The translations under genes were made by a program, and so were the position numbers. From positions 4,588,001 through 4,652,000 of the forward strand of contig NZ_CP020105.1 in the NCBI RefSeq assembly GCF_002067135.1: a DNA stretch of 64,000 nt, written 5' to 3'. This document shows positions 21,307 to 30,322 of this stretch, in pieces. The notes beneath the pieces were generated by a model, which had not been told where the DNA came from, searched no databases, and was given only the letters and a program-made list of their open reading frames with translations. Source of the DNA: Spirosoma rigui. Lineage in GTDB: Bacteria > Bacteroidota > Bacteroidia > Cytophagales > Spirosomataceae. Every line of letters begins with the position of its first letter. Positions within the stretch are counted from its first letter, which is position 1.

Positions 21307-22620
21307 TCAGTAAATAATCCTGCTGAAGGGTACGCCGATCGTCAGGTTCACGGTCAGGTTATCGCGCATTGTCTGGCGGGGAAAGACGACGTGTGTACAG
21401 TCGGCGTACCGCAGCTGAAACTCGAAATTGGCCGCGGGAGCGCCCTGCCTGTCGATCAGCACAATAGGTATACCCAGCACCCCGTTCAGAGCGCGGTAGG
21501 TACCCACGTACTGCTCAACCGTTGCGCTGAGGCCAATGTGCGATTCGGGCGGGTAGTAAACCAAACCAAGCCGGACAACGGGGCTCAGAAAAGTCCGGAA
21601 GTTACCGACGTAAACGGTGCTCACCCGGCGCTGCACCAGCCCGGCTGTATCGATACCCCCCAACCGTTTGTACTGGTCGTAGCTCAGCCGTTCCAGCGCG
21701 TAGGTCTGCGCCGAATTGGCCAGGGAAACACCCGCGTCCAGTTGTAAAAAGAGCCGACCCGCCTGCGTCGACTCCCAGAACCGGGTGTGGCTGACAGTTA
21801 GCTCCGCAGCGTAGGTTTTTTCAGGCTGTGCCGGGCGGTCCAGTGTCCCGGCCACAACGAACCGTTGCAGCACGACTGGCAGGTAGGCGCTGAGGCTGGT
21901 CCAGTGCGTCGAAATCCGTCTGTAGCGCCGGGTACTAACCAGTTCCTCGTACTGCTGCGCGGCAAATCGTCGCGAAAACTCGTCGGTGAGCTGCGCATAA
22001 AAACGTCGATACAGTTCCTGGTTGACCCGCTCATGGTCCGTACCGGTCAGGCTTCCGTAGTCGACCGACGCCAGTGATGTCGCAAAAGCGGCCTTCCGCT
22101 TGTCAATTTCCTCGGCCAGCAGTGCCACGTCCGACGCCCGTTTCGCATCCATGAGCACTTTCCCGAAGCAGTCAGCCAGGCGGGTGCGGGGCCGGGCAAT
22201 CCAGACTTTTTTCACCGTAACCCCGAGCTGATTCGTCCCCCTTTCAGCGGCAAGGCCGGCCGGCAGCCAGGCGGGTATGGATGCTTTGACGCCGACGACG
22301 TAAAAGGTCCGGACCGGTTCATCGACGCCCGATGGCTGGAAGAGATTATGGTTCAGGGAAAAGGTACCGTCGCCGGCGCTGACCGTGACGTTGTTTTTGT
22401 AGAACGATAGACTCCGGTAGTCGGTCAGGTAGCTGCCAATCTTATCCGACAGGAATAGGTTCATGGCCCGGTTGGAGACGAGCTGCCCCTGGGCACAGGG
22501 CTGGTTCCGGATCGTTTCGTGGATACGGCGAAAACGGCTCGTCAGCGAATCGGTCGATTGAGCCAGCAGCCCCGTCATCGGCAGCAGCAGGCCGGCACAG
22601 GCCAGTAGAGTCCTAACCAT
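21307..22620 (-). CDS. Exported hypothetical protein in FAD-oxidase operon
   Basis: 437 aa. I start at the ATG that overlaps the stop of the FAD oxidase gene (ATGGTTAG, 8-nt overlap), giving MVRTLLACAGLLLPMTGLLAQ, a signal peptide. The body is mixed, with several predicted amphipathic strands toward the C-terminus (YVGNFRTFLSPVVRLGLVYYPP, FEFQLRYADCTHVVFP) and ends with an aromatic residue, which suggests an outer-membrane or periplasmic protein. I do not recognise the family. The overlap and co-direction with the FAD oxidase and lipoprotein genes suggest a shared function. Confidence 0.75.
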   Translation of the reverse strand: MVRTLLACAGLLLPMTGLLAQSTDSLTSRFRRIHETIRNQPCAQGQLVSNRAMNLFLSDKIGSYLTDYRSLSFYKNNVTVSAGDGTFSLNHNLFQPSGVDEPVRTFYVVGVKASIPAWLPAGLAAERGTNQLGVTVKKVWIARPRTRLADCFGKVLMDAKRASDVALLAEEIDKRKAAFATSLASVDYGSLTGTDHERVNQELYRRFYAQLTDEFSRRFAAQQYEELVSTRRYRRISTHWTSLSAYLPVVLQRFVVAGTLDRPAQPEKTYAAELTVSHTRFWESTQAGRLFLQLDAGVSLANSAQTYALERLSYDQYKRLGGIDTAGLVQRRVSTVYVGNFRTFLSPVVRLGLVYYPPESHIGLSATVEQYVGTYRALNGVLGIPIVLIDRQGAPAANFEFQLRYADCTHVVFPRQTMRDNLTVNLTIGVPFSRIIY

Positions 22621-24229
22621 GATTGCCAGCAATGTCGGCCTTCAGTGCCACTAGCTCGTCGGGTATCCGGGTCCGGTAGTCGGCCAGCCGGACGGTCGTC
22701 AGGAAATCATTCGAAAACACGTCCGCCATTTGTTTCGTCAGAAGCACGCTGCGCATGTCTTTCCACTGCTCGTCGGCCTGGCCGTACATCGTGTCGACCA
22801 GGTTCAGAAACGACCAGGGCGCGTGTTTACCCCAGTGGAGGGTAAACTCAATGGCATTGGCTTTAAACGATTTGATAACTTCCGTCAGAAAGGCGTCCAG
22901 CGTGATCATCCGCGGGTGGTCCGGCCAGGGCACGCCGTCTATTTCCAGCACACAGGTTACCGGAAACCGGGTGAAGGCCAGCGTGGCCTCCGACGCTTTC
23001 ACGAACCGCATCGACAGGATACCGGGAATGGGGCCTTTGGTTTTCATCAACCCGATATACAGGTCGAGGGCCCGTTCGGCGTTCCGTATCCCGATCCCAA
23101 ACCCACAACTGAAGGCCGCGCTGGCCTGCGACGTATCCCAGAAAATTTCGCCCAGCGTACCCTCGATATCTTCATCGACAGTGGGAAATACCTCCCGGCT
23201 CAGCGCCCTGATAATGGCCGGAATGGACCCGTTACAGCGGGCCGCGAACTGGGAGATCCAGGTGGGAATATCCTTGAAAATGGCTTTCTGAACGAGCGGA
23301 ACGGGATTGGGGTAATCGGTGCGGTAGGGCTTTTTGTAAATGATTTCTGTAACGAAATCTTCGTCGGTATAGGGGTTGATGTACAGTTTGTAATGGTAGG
23401 GCCGCTTCCCCGTTCCGTCTGCTTCGGTTTCTTCGGGTAGTTTGAACCGGGCGTGGGCAAAGTCCAGCGTGGTAGCGAGCTGGAGCGCGTCGGCCCGGTT
23501 GATTTTTCGAACGTAGCGTTTCAGCAGGTACACATCCTCCGCTTCGATCACGACACCGTGGATCACGCCGAAAGCGCCTAAACTGACTAACGCAGCCCTG
23601 AACAGCGCGTCGTTGCGCACCACCCGGGCGTTGATTCGTGTTGCAAACTCATCGTGCAGGGCGGACCGGGAGGCCCGTTCCAGATAAATAACATCGGCAG
23701 GATCGGGCCCAACGATCAGTTGCAGCCCGACCACCGCATCCTGAATAGCCCCCGCGTCGATAGCGGCCCCGTGCACACCGGTCGAGATAGCCCCGGCAAT
23801 GGTTTGCCCGTTGCTGGCGCCACAGGCTTTTAACGATTTACCCCGCTTCAGCAGGAATTCGGAGATTTCCTTGATGGTGATTCCGCACTGGAAAAAGAAA
23901 AGATTGACCGCGTCGTAGGTTGTCGATGGGTGCAGGTCGTCCGGCTGGATAGCCATCCGGCCGTTGAGCCGCCCCGTGTACAGCAGCTGGTCGCGCTGGT
24001 GGGCAATGTTGGAGAGCGACCACTTGCTACCGAACGCCCGAAACCGTTCCTGCCTGTCGAGGCAGTTGCGGAGCAGCTGCTGGATTTCGTGGGTGCAATC
24101 GTTGTACCGGGCAACGGGATCGGCGATAGCCCCGTCGGCGCGGGTGTCCAGCAGGACTTTGGTGGGGAAAGGACCCGTGAAGTGATAGGTATCCCACGTC
24201 CCAATCGCTTTTTCTCGGGTAGTTGCCAT
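22613..24229 (-). CDS. FAD-dependent oxidoreductase with PCMH-type FAD-binding domain
   Basis: 538 aa related to FAD-linked oxidases such as aldonolactone oxidases. The N-terminal FAD-binding part is about 50-235, with RAFGSKWSLSN (about 63), and the segment CGASNGQTIAGAISTGVHGA (about 135-155) matches the FAD-binding loop of the VAO/PCMH fold. The C-terminal half is the substrate domain. There is no signal peptide. The substrate (sugar lactone, alcohol or other) cannot be told. It sits between a lipoprotein gene and an exported protein gene, with an 8-nt overlap to the latter, which is an unusual setting for this enzyme class. Confidence 0.85.
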   Translation of the reverse strand: MATTREKAIGTWDTYHFTGPFPTKVLLDTRADGAIADPVARYNDCTHEIQQLLRNCLDRQERFRAFGSKWSLSNIAHQRDQLLYTGRLNGRMAIQPDDLHPSTTYDAVNLFFFQCGITIKEISEFLLKRGKSLKACGASNGQTIAGAISTGVHGAAIDAGAIQDAVVGLQLIVGPDPADVIYLERASRSALHDEFATRINARVVRNDALFRAALVSLGAFGVIHGVVIEAEDVYLLKRYVRKINRADALQLATTLDFAHARFKLPEETEADGTGKRPYHYKLYINPYTDEDFVTEIIYKKPYRTDYPNPVPLVQKAIFKDIPTWISQFAARCNGSIPAIIRALSREVFPTVDEDIEGTLGEIFWDTSQASAAFSCGFGIGIRNAERALDLYIGLMKTKGPIPGILSMRFVKASEATLAFTRFPVTCVLEIDGVPWPDHPRMITLDAFLTEVIKSFKANAIEFTLHWGKHAPWSFLNLVDTMYGQADEQWKDMRSVLLTKQMADVFSNDFLTTVRLADYRTRIPDELVALKADIAGNHG

Positions 24230-24237
24230 AGCGGGGG

Positions 24238-24585
24238 CTAGTTGACGGATTTGATGCAGACAAGTTTAACCCGGATGGCCCGGCGCTTACCCGCCGTAAA
24301 CGTATTGCGCAGCATGTCGCCGAACCGGATTCGGTACTCAACCGAATGAAAGCCACCTTCGGCGCAGGACGGGTCGATATAGGTCACGCCGTTCTGGAGC
24401 GCCGAGAGCGGAACGACCGTATCGACAACGGTGACCTGCTTGCCGTTGTAAAAGCCCAGTTCGGTATTGGTCGGGTCAGGCTCGGCTACGCCATTTTTAT
24501 TGACCACGACGATGGAATATGAACATGCCTGGAGGGCAAGCAAGGCAACAAAGCATCCAACTTTACCTGATTCCCGATACCACAT
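24238..24585 (-). CDS. Small lipoprotein
   Basis: 115 aa from the ATG giving MWYRESGK. A short hydrophobic stretch ends in a lipobox LQAC with the lipidated cysteine at residue 21. The mature part is small and beta-rich (CSYSIVVVNKNGVAEPDP...), with a later pair of cysteines. It is the first gene of a three-gene operon (9 nt before the FAD oxidase). I do not recognise the family. Periplasmic or outer-membrane anchoring is expected. Confidence 0.7.
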   Translation of the reverse strand: MWYRESGKVGCFVALLALQACSYSIVVVNKNGVAEPDPTNTELGFYNGKQVTVVDTVVPLSALQNGVTYIDPSCAEGGFHSVEYRIRFGDMLRNTFTAGKRRAIRVKLVCIKSVN

Positions 24586-24919
24586 GACCGCTCGATTACT
24601 GACTGAACACAACTGACTACCAGCGTGGTAGGTGACCGTAAGTTGAGACTGGGCCTATGATTTAAAAAGAGTAAAAACACCTTATTTACCAATCGATCCG
24701 CAACCAGTTAGTGATCGGTCAAGGGAAGCGGGGCCGGCAGCTATAACAAGGGAAGCGGGCTCAGCAGGGCGTCGGGTTCTTACATCGACATCCTGCTCAG
24801 CCCGCTTCCCCACTACGGTGGGTTTTGAGACACCTACCGTAACGGCAGGTCTGGGTCCCTCATACCACACGCTCTATACCACTACGGCCCCGCTACTCTC
24901 GTTTTGCTCAGGCCGGCTG
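24586..24919. other. Intergenic region with repeats
   Basis: 334 nt. It holds the imperfect hairpin at 24750-24810, a second partial copy of its left arm (about 24721-24735) and a short dyad around 24814-24843. The AT-rich stretch at 24655-24690 probably carries the promoter of the leftward lipoprotein operon. No gene seen. Confidence 0.5.
24750..24810 (-). terminator. 19-bp imperfect stem-loop downstream of the small gene
   Basis: Arms 24750-24768 and 24792-24810 pair at 18 of 19 positions (GGGAAGCGGG... and mate). It lies about 110 nt beyond the stop codon of the minus-strand gene ending at 24920. No clear U-tract follows, so intrinsic termination is uncertain. Confidence 0.5.
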
Positions 24920-25201
24920 TTAACCCTGGAGCCGGTCGAGTAGCTCATCGATCACCAGCTTATCGATGTAAGGCGTCAGTTCGTCGGTGTTGCTGAGCAC
25001 CCGCATGAGCGTAACGTCGTACCGGCGCTGACACACCCAGACCTCCACGAAAAAAGCGTCGACCGTATACAGGTGTAGCCAGAAACCGGGCAGCCGCCGG
25101 GCGTCAAGTAGCACCCCCCGTTGCCAGATGGTGTTCAACTGTTCCTGAAACGATTGCGCGTCGAACTGACCGGCTCCTTTGTTGAATGATCGATTAGGCA
25201 T
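24920..25201 (-). CDS. Small hypothetical protein, companion of M14 peptidase
   Basis: 93 aa, no signal peptide, no transmembrane helix. It has a mixed alpha/beta look: an N-terminal helix (QSFQEQLNTIW), central aromatic strands (GFWLHLYTVDAFFVEVWV), and a C-terminal acidic helix ending in IDELLDRLQG. I do not recognise it. It starts 22 nt after the M14 peptidase stop codon on the same strand and is likely in its transcript. Confidence 0.65.
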   Translation of the reverse strand: MPNRSFNKGAGQFDAQSFQEQLNTIWQRGVLLDARRLPGFWLHLYTVDAFFVEVWVCQRRYDVTLMRVLSNTDELTPYIDKLVIDELLDRLQG

Positions 25202-25223
25202 GGTATCAATGGATCGACAGCTC

Positions 25224-27869
25224 TTATTCCTCGCTGGCCGGAATTCCGGTTGGTGCGTTCAGTAAGGGCCCCAGCAACAGGGCGTTCACGAACAGCCGCG
25301 ACGTACCGTGCCAGTAGGACCGGAAGTTCGGGTCGTCGGCAAACAGCACGACCCGCCCCTGCCCTTCCGGGCTGACGACGATAGCCGCCGAATTGCTGAT
25401 CTTTTTCAGATTCCCCTTCGATACGTATCCGCTCACGAGTGGGTTGGCGGTGTATCGAACGGCGGTGTTGTAGCGGCTGCTGCCCGACTTCAGAAAGGTC
25501 GTTCCGTTGCGGAACACAAAGATGCGCCGGTCGGTCAGGCCGAAGCCGATGGGGTGGGTAATATCCAGGTCGGCGGTGTAAATGGAACCGGCAACGGCCT
25601 GGGCTCCCTCCTGCTCGGCCACCCGCCCGAAATCGCTGCGGTCGGTGCTTTTCGTCGTATCAGGCTTGCTGACGGCCAGCAGATTTTCGCGGGTGAGCCC
25701 CTGTTTGATAGCCCACTCCGACGCAGTCTTGGTCGTAATGAGTGTCCCCCCGTTCTCAACCCAGCCTTTCAGTCGGCCCACTACGTTCTTGTCGATGCCG
25801 TTATACTGCCCACCCACCAGCACCACCGTATTGTAGCGGCTCCAGTCGGCACGGGCCAGGTTGCTGAGGTCAATTTTCGTGACGGGCAAGTTCAGGTGGT
25901 CGTTGAGCAGGAACCAGACTTCGCCCGCTTCCGAGGGGTTAACACCCGGTCCCACCACCAGCGCTACCTCCGGCTTACGCAGCGATTTGATGTTGTTGCT
26001 GCCCAGGTCGATGCCTTTGGCGTTGAACCCCGTAGCCACGCCGGTAAAGGTTACCCCCGTTTGCTGACCCACCCGAACCAGCAGGCTCACGAGCGAATCG
26101 GCCGGTAGTTTCTGGCCCGCTACGGGTATGACGATGGCACCGGCCCCAAAATCGGTGTTGACCGGCCGACGCGGCAGCGACTGCGCTCCCGATCCACCCG
26201 GCACCGCTGGCGGATTGATGCTGAATGGTTTGAACGACACTTTAGTCAGCACACCAGCCTGTTGCAGGGTCGCTACGGCTTTGGACGCGTAATAGTCATT
26301 GCCATTCAACAGGTAGGCGTACGACGACGGCCCGCCCGCCAGGCCACCCTCAACGGGTTTCAGCGTTTTTACCGGCTCCCCTTTCACCAGGTTGCCGTCC
26401 TTGAATTTGGCGTAAGGCAATCCATACGCGTGAATCAGCGACCAGCCCGTAACGTCGTAGAACACGCTGTCGTGGAAAGTCGTCACTTCTTCGAAAAGCG
26501 AATGCACCAGCCGGTAATGGGGTTGCGCCGTGGGCACAACGTAAGCATGACCGGGCTCAAACGTTTTGCCGTTGACCGTCGTGGCCTGCGGCAGTTCGTG
26601 GAAACGGATGTTGTGGCGGAGCAGCAGGTCAGCAAAGCGGTTGGTCAGGTTGGGGTCGGCAGCTGACCCGAAGACGTAGCTTTTGGTCGGAAATTTCTGC
26701 GCATCAGTCAAGGCCGACGCGAAGAAGTCGCGCTGGTGCTTGAGGTACAGTTCTTTTTCTTCGACGGCACCCTGCACCGCCGACAGGCCCGTGCGCAGGT
26801 GATTCCGGATCGTGAACGGGAATGTAACAACGCCGTTACTACCTTCCTGCGCCAGCCCCCGCGACGAACCGACTTCGAAGGTGACGCCTACGCCCCCCGT
26901 GAAATCAGGGTAGGTCGATCCGTAAATCGGCGACAGGTTATCGAACTGTTCTTTGGTCCAGTACAGCGAGCCAACGCCGTCGAGTGCTTTGGCAAAGTAT
27001 TTCGCCAGGTGCACGTTCAGCACCTCATAGGTCGCGCGGGGAATAAGGTCGTTCTCGGTACTGAATGGCTTGGAGGGTTCGAAATAGTACGTGCTGCCGG
27101 TACCCATCTCGTGAAAGTCGATCATCACGTTCGGGAGCCAGTCGTGGTGGAACGCCATCCGGTTGCGGCTTTCGACGTGCGCCAGCGGAAGCCAGTCGCG
27201 GTTGAGATCGTTGAGGTAGTGGTTGAAACGACCGTTGGGCCAGCCTTCGTTGTGCTCCCGGTCGAGGGGGTCGGTCACGGCCGGAAACGATTTGTGCTGG
27301 TTGAACCAGTGCGTAGCCCGGTCGCGGCCGTCAGGGTTTTCGGCCGGGTCGAGCGTAACGACGGCTTCGTTGAGCCAGCGGGCCGCGTCGGGGCCGGTAG
27401 AGGCCGTCAGGTAATAGGCTGTCAGCATAGCCGCTTCACTGCTTGAACTTTCGTTGCCGTGCACAGTATAGGCCAGGTGAACGATAACGGGCAGACTGGC
27501 ATAGTTGGGGGCAGCGGCTTTGGGATCGGCCAGTTGGAGGTGCTGTTTCCGGATCGACTCCAGGTTCTTCTGGTTAGCGGCCGAGGTAAAGAACGCGATC
27601 ACCTGGGGCCGCTCTTCGTAGGTTTTACCAATGGCTTTTACGCTTACCTTATCCGACAGCCGGTCGAGTTCCCGGAGGTAATCGACAATGCGATCATAGC
27701 GCGTGAAGTGGGAGCCGATGGGATACCCCAGAAACTGTTCCGGCGTGGGTATCGCCGGGTCGAAACCGGTCTTATTGTCGGCAAAATAATAACTGCTCTG
27801 CGCCCGCGCGGTTACGGCAATGGCAACCAGCAGGACAAGGGACAATCGTTGTAAAGTTTTGGTGAGCAT
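25224..27869 (-). CDS. M14 family zinc carboxypeptidase with C-terminal GATase1-like domain
   Basis: 881-aa secreted metallopeptidase. The signal peptide ends near residue 24 (ARAQ). The M14 domain (about 40-370) shows the zinc ligands H137 and E140 (HGNE), H253 (DFHEMG) and the general base E332 (TFEVGSS). Residues about 640-740 contain a segment (NTVVLVGGQYNGIDKNVVGRLKGWVENGG) like the glutamine-amidotransferase-like domain seen C-terminal in large M14 proteins of Bacteroidota. It would trim peptides in the periplasm or outside. A small co-transcribed gene follows at 24920-25201. Confidence 0.92.
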   Translation of the reverse strand: MLTKTLQRLSLVLLVAIAVTARAQSSYYFADNKTGFDPAIPTPEQFLGYPIGSHFTRYDRIVDYLRELDRLSDKVSVKAIGKTYEERPQVIAFFTSAANQKNLESIRKQHLQLADPKAAAPNYASLPVIVHLAYTVHGNESSSSEAAMLTAYYLTASTGPDAARWLNEAVVTLDPAENPDGRDRATHWFNQHKSFPAVTDPLDREHNEGWPNGRFNHYLNDLNRDWLPLAHVESRNRMAFHHDWLPNVMIDFHEMGTGSTYYFEPSKPFSTENDLIPRATYEVLNVHLAKYFAKALDGVGSLYWTKEQFDNLSPIYGSTYPDFTGGVGVTFEVGSSRGLAQEGSNGVVTFPFTIRNHLRTGLSAVQGAVEEKELYLKHQRDFFASALTDAQKFPTKSYVFGSAADPNLTNRFADLLLRHNIRFHELPQATTVNGKTFEPGHAYVVPTAQPHYRLVHSLFEEVTTFHDSVFYDVTGWSLIHAYGLPYAKFKDGNLVKGEPVKTLKPVEGGLAGGPSSYAYLLNGNDYYASKAVATLQQAGVLTKVSFKPFSINPPAVPGGSGAQSLPRRPVNTDFGAGAIVIPVAGQKLPADSLVSLLVRVGQQTGVTFTGVATGFNAKGIDLGSNNIKSLRKPEVALVVGPGVNPSEAGEVWFLLNDHLNLPVTKIDLSNLARADWSRYNTVVLVGGQYNGIDKNVVGRLKGWVENGGTLITTKTASEWAIKQGLTRENLLAVSKPDTTKSTDRSDFGRVAEQEGAQAVAGSIYTADLDITHPIGFGLTDRRIFVFRNGTTFLKSGSSRYNTAVRYTANPLVSGYVSKGNLKKISNSAAIVVSPEGQGRVVLFADDPNFRSYWHGTSRLFVNALLLGPLLNAPTGIPASEE

Positions 27870-28234
27870 AGGGATACAGTTGGTTTGATGGTTAGTCTGC
27901 GTTCAGGGTCGCAGACGGGAGGATAAAGATGCGTAAAATACTGACAATCTGACTAGTATAGATCAGCAGGCTGAACGATCCGCATTAGCCGCCAGTAAGG
28001 ATGACCCGCCCGGATTCGGCAGATGTTGGCCGTGATGACGAAACGTTCAGGCTTGGTGGCGTAACGTATCCAATGGCCCGCAACAAAGTCAAAGCACTGA
28101 GAACCAGACGAAATCAGGATTTTAGCTTTATTGAATGCGTACTTGAGTCATTGGTTACGTTACGCGTAGGGCATCGGCAGTAGCCCGGACGTGACCGTCG
28201 GGGCTACAAGTACTGCGTGCAACCCGATCCGGCT
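27870..28234. other. Intergenic region
   Basis: 365 nt between the M14 peptidase (start) and the flavin monooxygenase (end), both on the minus strand. It should hold the M14 promoter and the 3' end of the 28-37 kb cluster. A stem at 28180-28190/28197-28207 (10 of 11 pairs) may mark that end. No gene seen. Confidence 0.45.
28180..28207 (-). terminator. Weak candidate terminator of the SusCD/oxygenase cluster
   Basis: Arms GTAGCCCGGAC (28180-28190) and GTCGGGGCTAC (28197-28207) pair with one mismatch, 28 nt beyond the monooxygenase stop codon. No U-tract follows on the minus strand. Confidence 0.35.
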
Positions 28235-29269
28235 TTAGTAGGCCAGCTCCCGGATAACGGCTTCGGAGAACCGCTCCATTTCTTCCAGCTGGGGGCTGCT
28301 CTGGAGCAGCAGGAAATCGACACCCACGGCTTCGAAAGCAGCGACCCGGTCGGCCACCTGGCTCGGGGTTCCGGTCAGGCCCGAGCGCAGGCCCCGGTTC
28401 GACACGGAATAGTCGGCCAGCGACGGCTGCTTCTCCAGCTGTGTACCGGCCAGCCACTGCTGGTAGTTCTTATACCCGGCGGCTGAACCCTGCACGTTGG
28501 TGATCCGCTCAATTTCGCGCGTTACCTCCTGCTCACTGTTGCGGACAATGGAATAAGCCGCTACGCCAAACTTCATGGGCGGCAGCTCGGGGCGCAGCCG
28601 CTCGCGCCGTTCACGCAGGTCATTGATACGTCGGCCAATGGCGTCCGGATCGTCGCCGTGCATGACGTAGCCATCGCACTGGGCCGCGATCAGGTTCTTG
28701 GCTGCGTCCGATTCGCCACCGGCGTAGATGAAGGGGCGCGGCTGCGAGATGGGCTTGGGCTGGAGAATGGAATCTTCAACCCGGTAATACTTTCCCTCGA
28801 ATGAAAAATGATCGCGCTTCCAGAGGTTGTCGACTACGTGCAGCCACTCGGCGGTGCGGGCGTAGCGGTCGTCGTGCTGCTCGAAGTGTACACCATATTT
28901 TTTCGCTTCATCCTGCCACCACGACGACACGACGTTGAGCGTTAGCCGCCCCCCGCTGATGTGGTCGATATTAGCCGCCTGTTTGGCCAGCAGCGCGGGC
29001 GCGTGAAACGTAGGGCGCACGGCTACCATCAGTTCAATACGCTCGGTAACGGCCGCCAGCGCAGCCGCCGTCGACCAGGCATCGAGCGAGGGGGCTTCTT
29101 CGCCTTTGATATCGTTGAGGTTCAGCTCGGCAATGAGCGTCATGTCGTAGCCCCAGTCTTCGGAGCGCTGGGCGAGGTTCTTCACATACGCCCAGTCGGG
29201 GCGCATCTGCTCGTCGTCGATGTTGCGGAGCCACCCCCCGAAAACGGGTAGCCAATAGCCAAATTTCAT
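28235..29269 (-). CDS. SfnG/SsuD-like FMN-dependent monooxygenase (LLM class)
   Basis: 344 aa from the ATG giving MKFGYWLPVF. It is a bacterial-luciferase-fold (LLM) monooxygenase, which uses reduced FMN and O2. Family signatures are PSLDAWSTAAALAAVTERI, the conserved HISGGRLTLNVVS segment, and QHDDRYARTAEW, which is close in pattern to the SfnG (dimethyl sulfone) and SsuD (alkanesulfonate) groups. Those enzymes cleave C-S bonds to release sulfinate or sulfite. The exact substrate is not determinable; RutA-like pyrimidine oxidation is a less likely alternative. No flavin reductase is encoded in the window, so FMNH2 must come from elsewhere. It is the last gene of the SusCD/ATP-grasp/PhyH cluster. 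Confidence 0.85.
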   Translation of the reverse strand: MKFGYWLPVFGGWLRNIDDEQMRPDWAYVKNLAQRSEDWGYDMTLIAELNLNDIKGEEAPSLDAWSTAAALAAVTERIELMVAVRPTFHAPALLAKQAANIDHISGGRLTLNVVSSWWQDEAKKYGVHFEQHDDRYARTAEWLHVVDNLWKRDHFSFEGKYYRVEDSILQPKPISQPRPFIYAGGESDAAKNLIAAQCDGYVMHGDDPDAIGRRINDLRERRERLRPELPPMKFGVAAYSIVRNSEQEVTREIERITNVQGSAAGYKNYQQWLAGTQLEKQPSLADYSVSNRGLRSGLTGTPSQVADRVAAFEAVGVDFLLLQSSPQLEEMERFSEAVIRELAY

Positions 29270-29301
29270 AGTGTTATCAGTTGAGTTGGAAGAAAGCGGC
29301 A

Positions 29302-30276
29302 CTACGCATGTACGGTGTCCATCGCTTCCAGTTGAGTGTCCAGGTAATCGACGAAGCGAGCGTAGGGATTGAATCCCACTACGTTGACTGCGTCGGCCAC
29401 AAAATTTGACAGGGCGTTGATGTCGTAGAACAGCACCTCACCCGTCCGGTCGTCGATCAGGTATTCGACACCACCTACGTCGATCCGGGCCGTTTCAGCA
29501 ATCCGTTCCACGTCGGCGATGATGGCCGCCGGAGGGGTGTAGGCCTCCACCTGAATGCCTTTTTTGGGGGCTTCGGTCAGACAGAAATCAGCGGTTGGCT
29601 GTTCCGGAATGGCGCAGATCTCGGCGGGGCACAGGTTGAAGCTCTCGCCCGTGGTGAACACCTTCATGGCATAGAGGAATTTCCCGTTCAGCGTTTCCAC
29701 CCGAACGATATGCCCCCCGCGCGGCTGCACGTATTCCTGCACCAGCGCTGTCTGGTCAATGCCGAGGTCAATCTGCCCCGCGTCCACTGCGGCCTGCAAG
29801 CCCTCGGGCGTATCGAAACGAACGATACCGGCCCCGGCTCCGCCAATATTGACTTTCACCACCAGCGGAAACCGGAGATCGGCAGCGGCCTTCGGAATTT
29901 GGGAAATGTGGTTGACAACCCGGCTGTTGGGGAAAGACAGCCCCAGGGAAGCCAGCAGAGACAGTTGCCGGGCTTTGTTGGTTTCGATGGCTGTGGCTAC
30001 GGTGCCGTTGATGACCCGAACACCGATCCGCTCCAGGTGCGTCAGGAAGCCGGCCGTGTGGAAGATGCCCTGCCCGTTCCCACGGAGGTAAGCCGACGAA
30101 CTCATGCGGTTTACGACCAGGGCATAGGGGCTCTCGGTTTCGGAGGGGTCATACAGGTGATGGGCCGCGTCGATGCGTTCGTAGGCAATACCCCGGCTGT
30201 CGAGTTCGGCGAACAGCGGCTTGAACCAGTCGGGATGTTCATAATAAATACCAATGGGTTTTTGTTGATCACTCAT
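29302..30276 (-). CDS. ATP-grasp ligase, RimK-like
   Basis: 324 aa from the ATG giving MSDQQKP. It has ATP-grasp features: a variable N-terminal domain (1-100), the ATP-binding KVNIGGAGAGIVRF lid region (about 150-165), a Lys/Glu-rich central part and the C-terminal metal-binding D..INALSNF (about 295-302). Proteins of this group join a carboxylate to an amine using ATP via an acyl phosphate. Neither the substrate nor a peptide carrier is visible. It lies 46 nt before the SfnG-like gene's stop-side neighbour order and 46 nt after the SusD stop codon, so it belongs to the same transcript. A ligase inside an uptake-plus-oxidation locus is unusual and is the least explained part of this cluster. 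Confidence 0.82.
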   Translation of the reverse strand: MSDQQKPIGIYYEHPDWFKPLFAELDSRGIAYERIDAAHHLYDPSETESPYALVVNRMSSSAYLRGNGQGIFHTAGFLTHLERIGVRVINGTVATAIETNKARQLSLLASLGLSFPNSRVVNHISQIPKAAADLRFPLVVKVNIGGAGAGIVRFDTPEGLQAAVDAGQIDLGIDQTALVQEYVQPRGGHIVRVETLNGKFLYAMKVFTTGESFNLCPAEICAIPEQPTADFCLTEAPKKGIQVEAYTPPAAIIADVERIAETARIDVGGVEYLIDDRTGEVLFYDINALSNFVADAVNVVGFNPYARFVDYLDTQLEAMDTVHA

Positions 30277-30322
30277 AGCAGTTGATTGGTTTCCCGGAGA
30301 ACGCATGAACGGTCGTTCAGAT

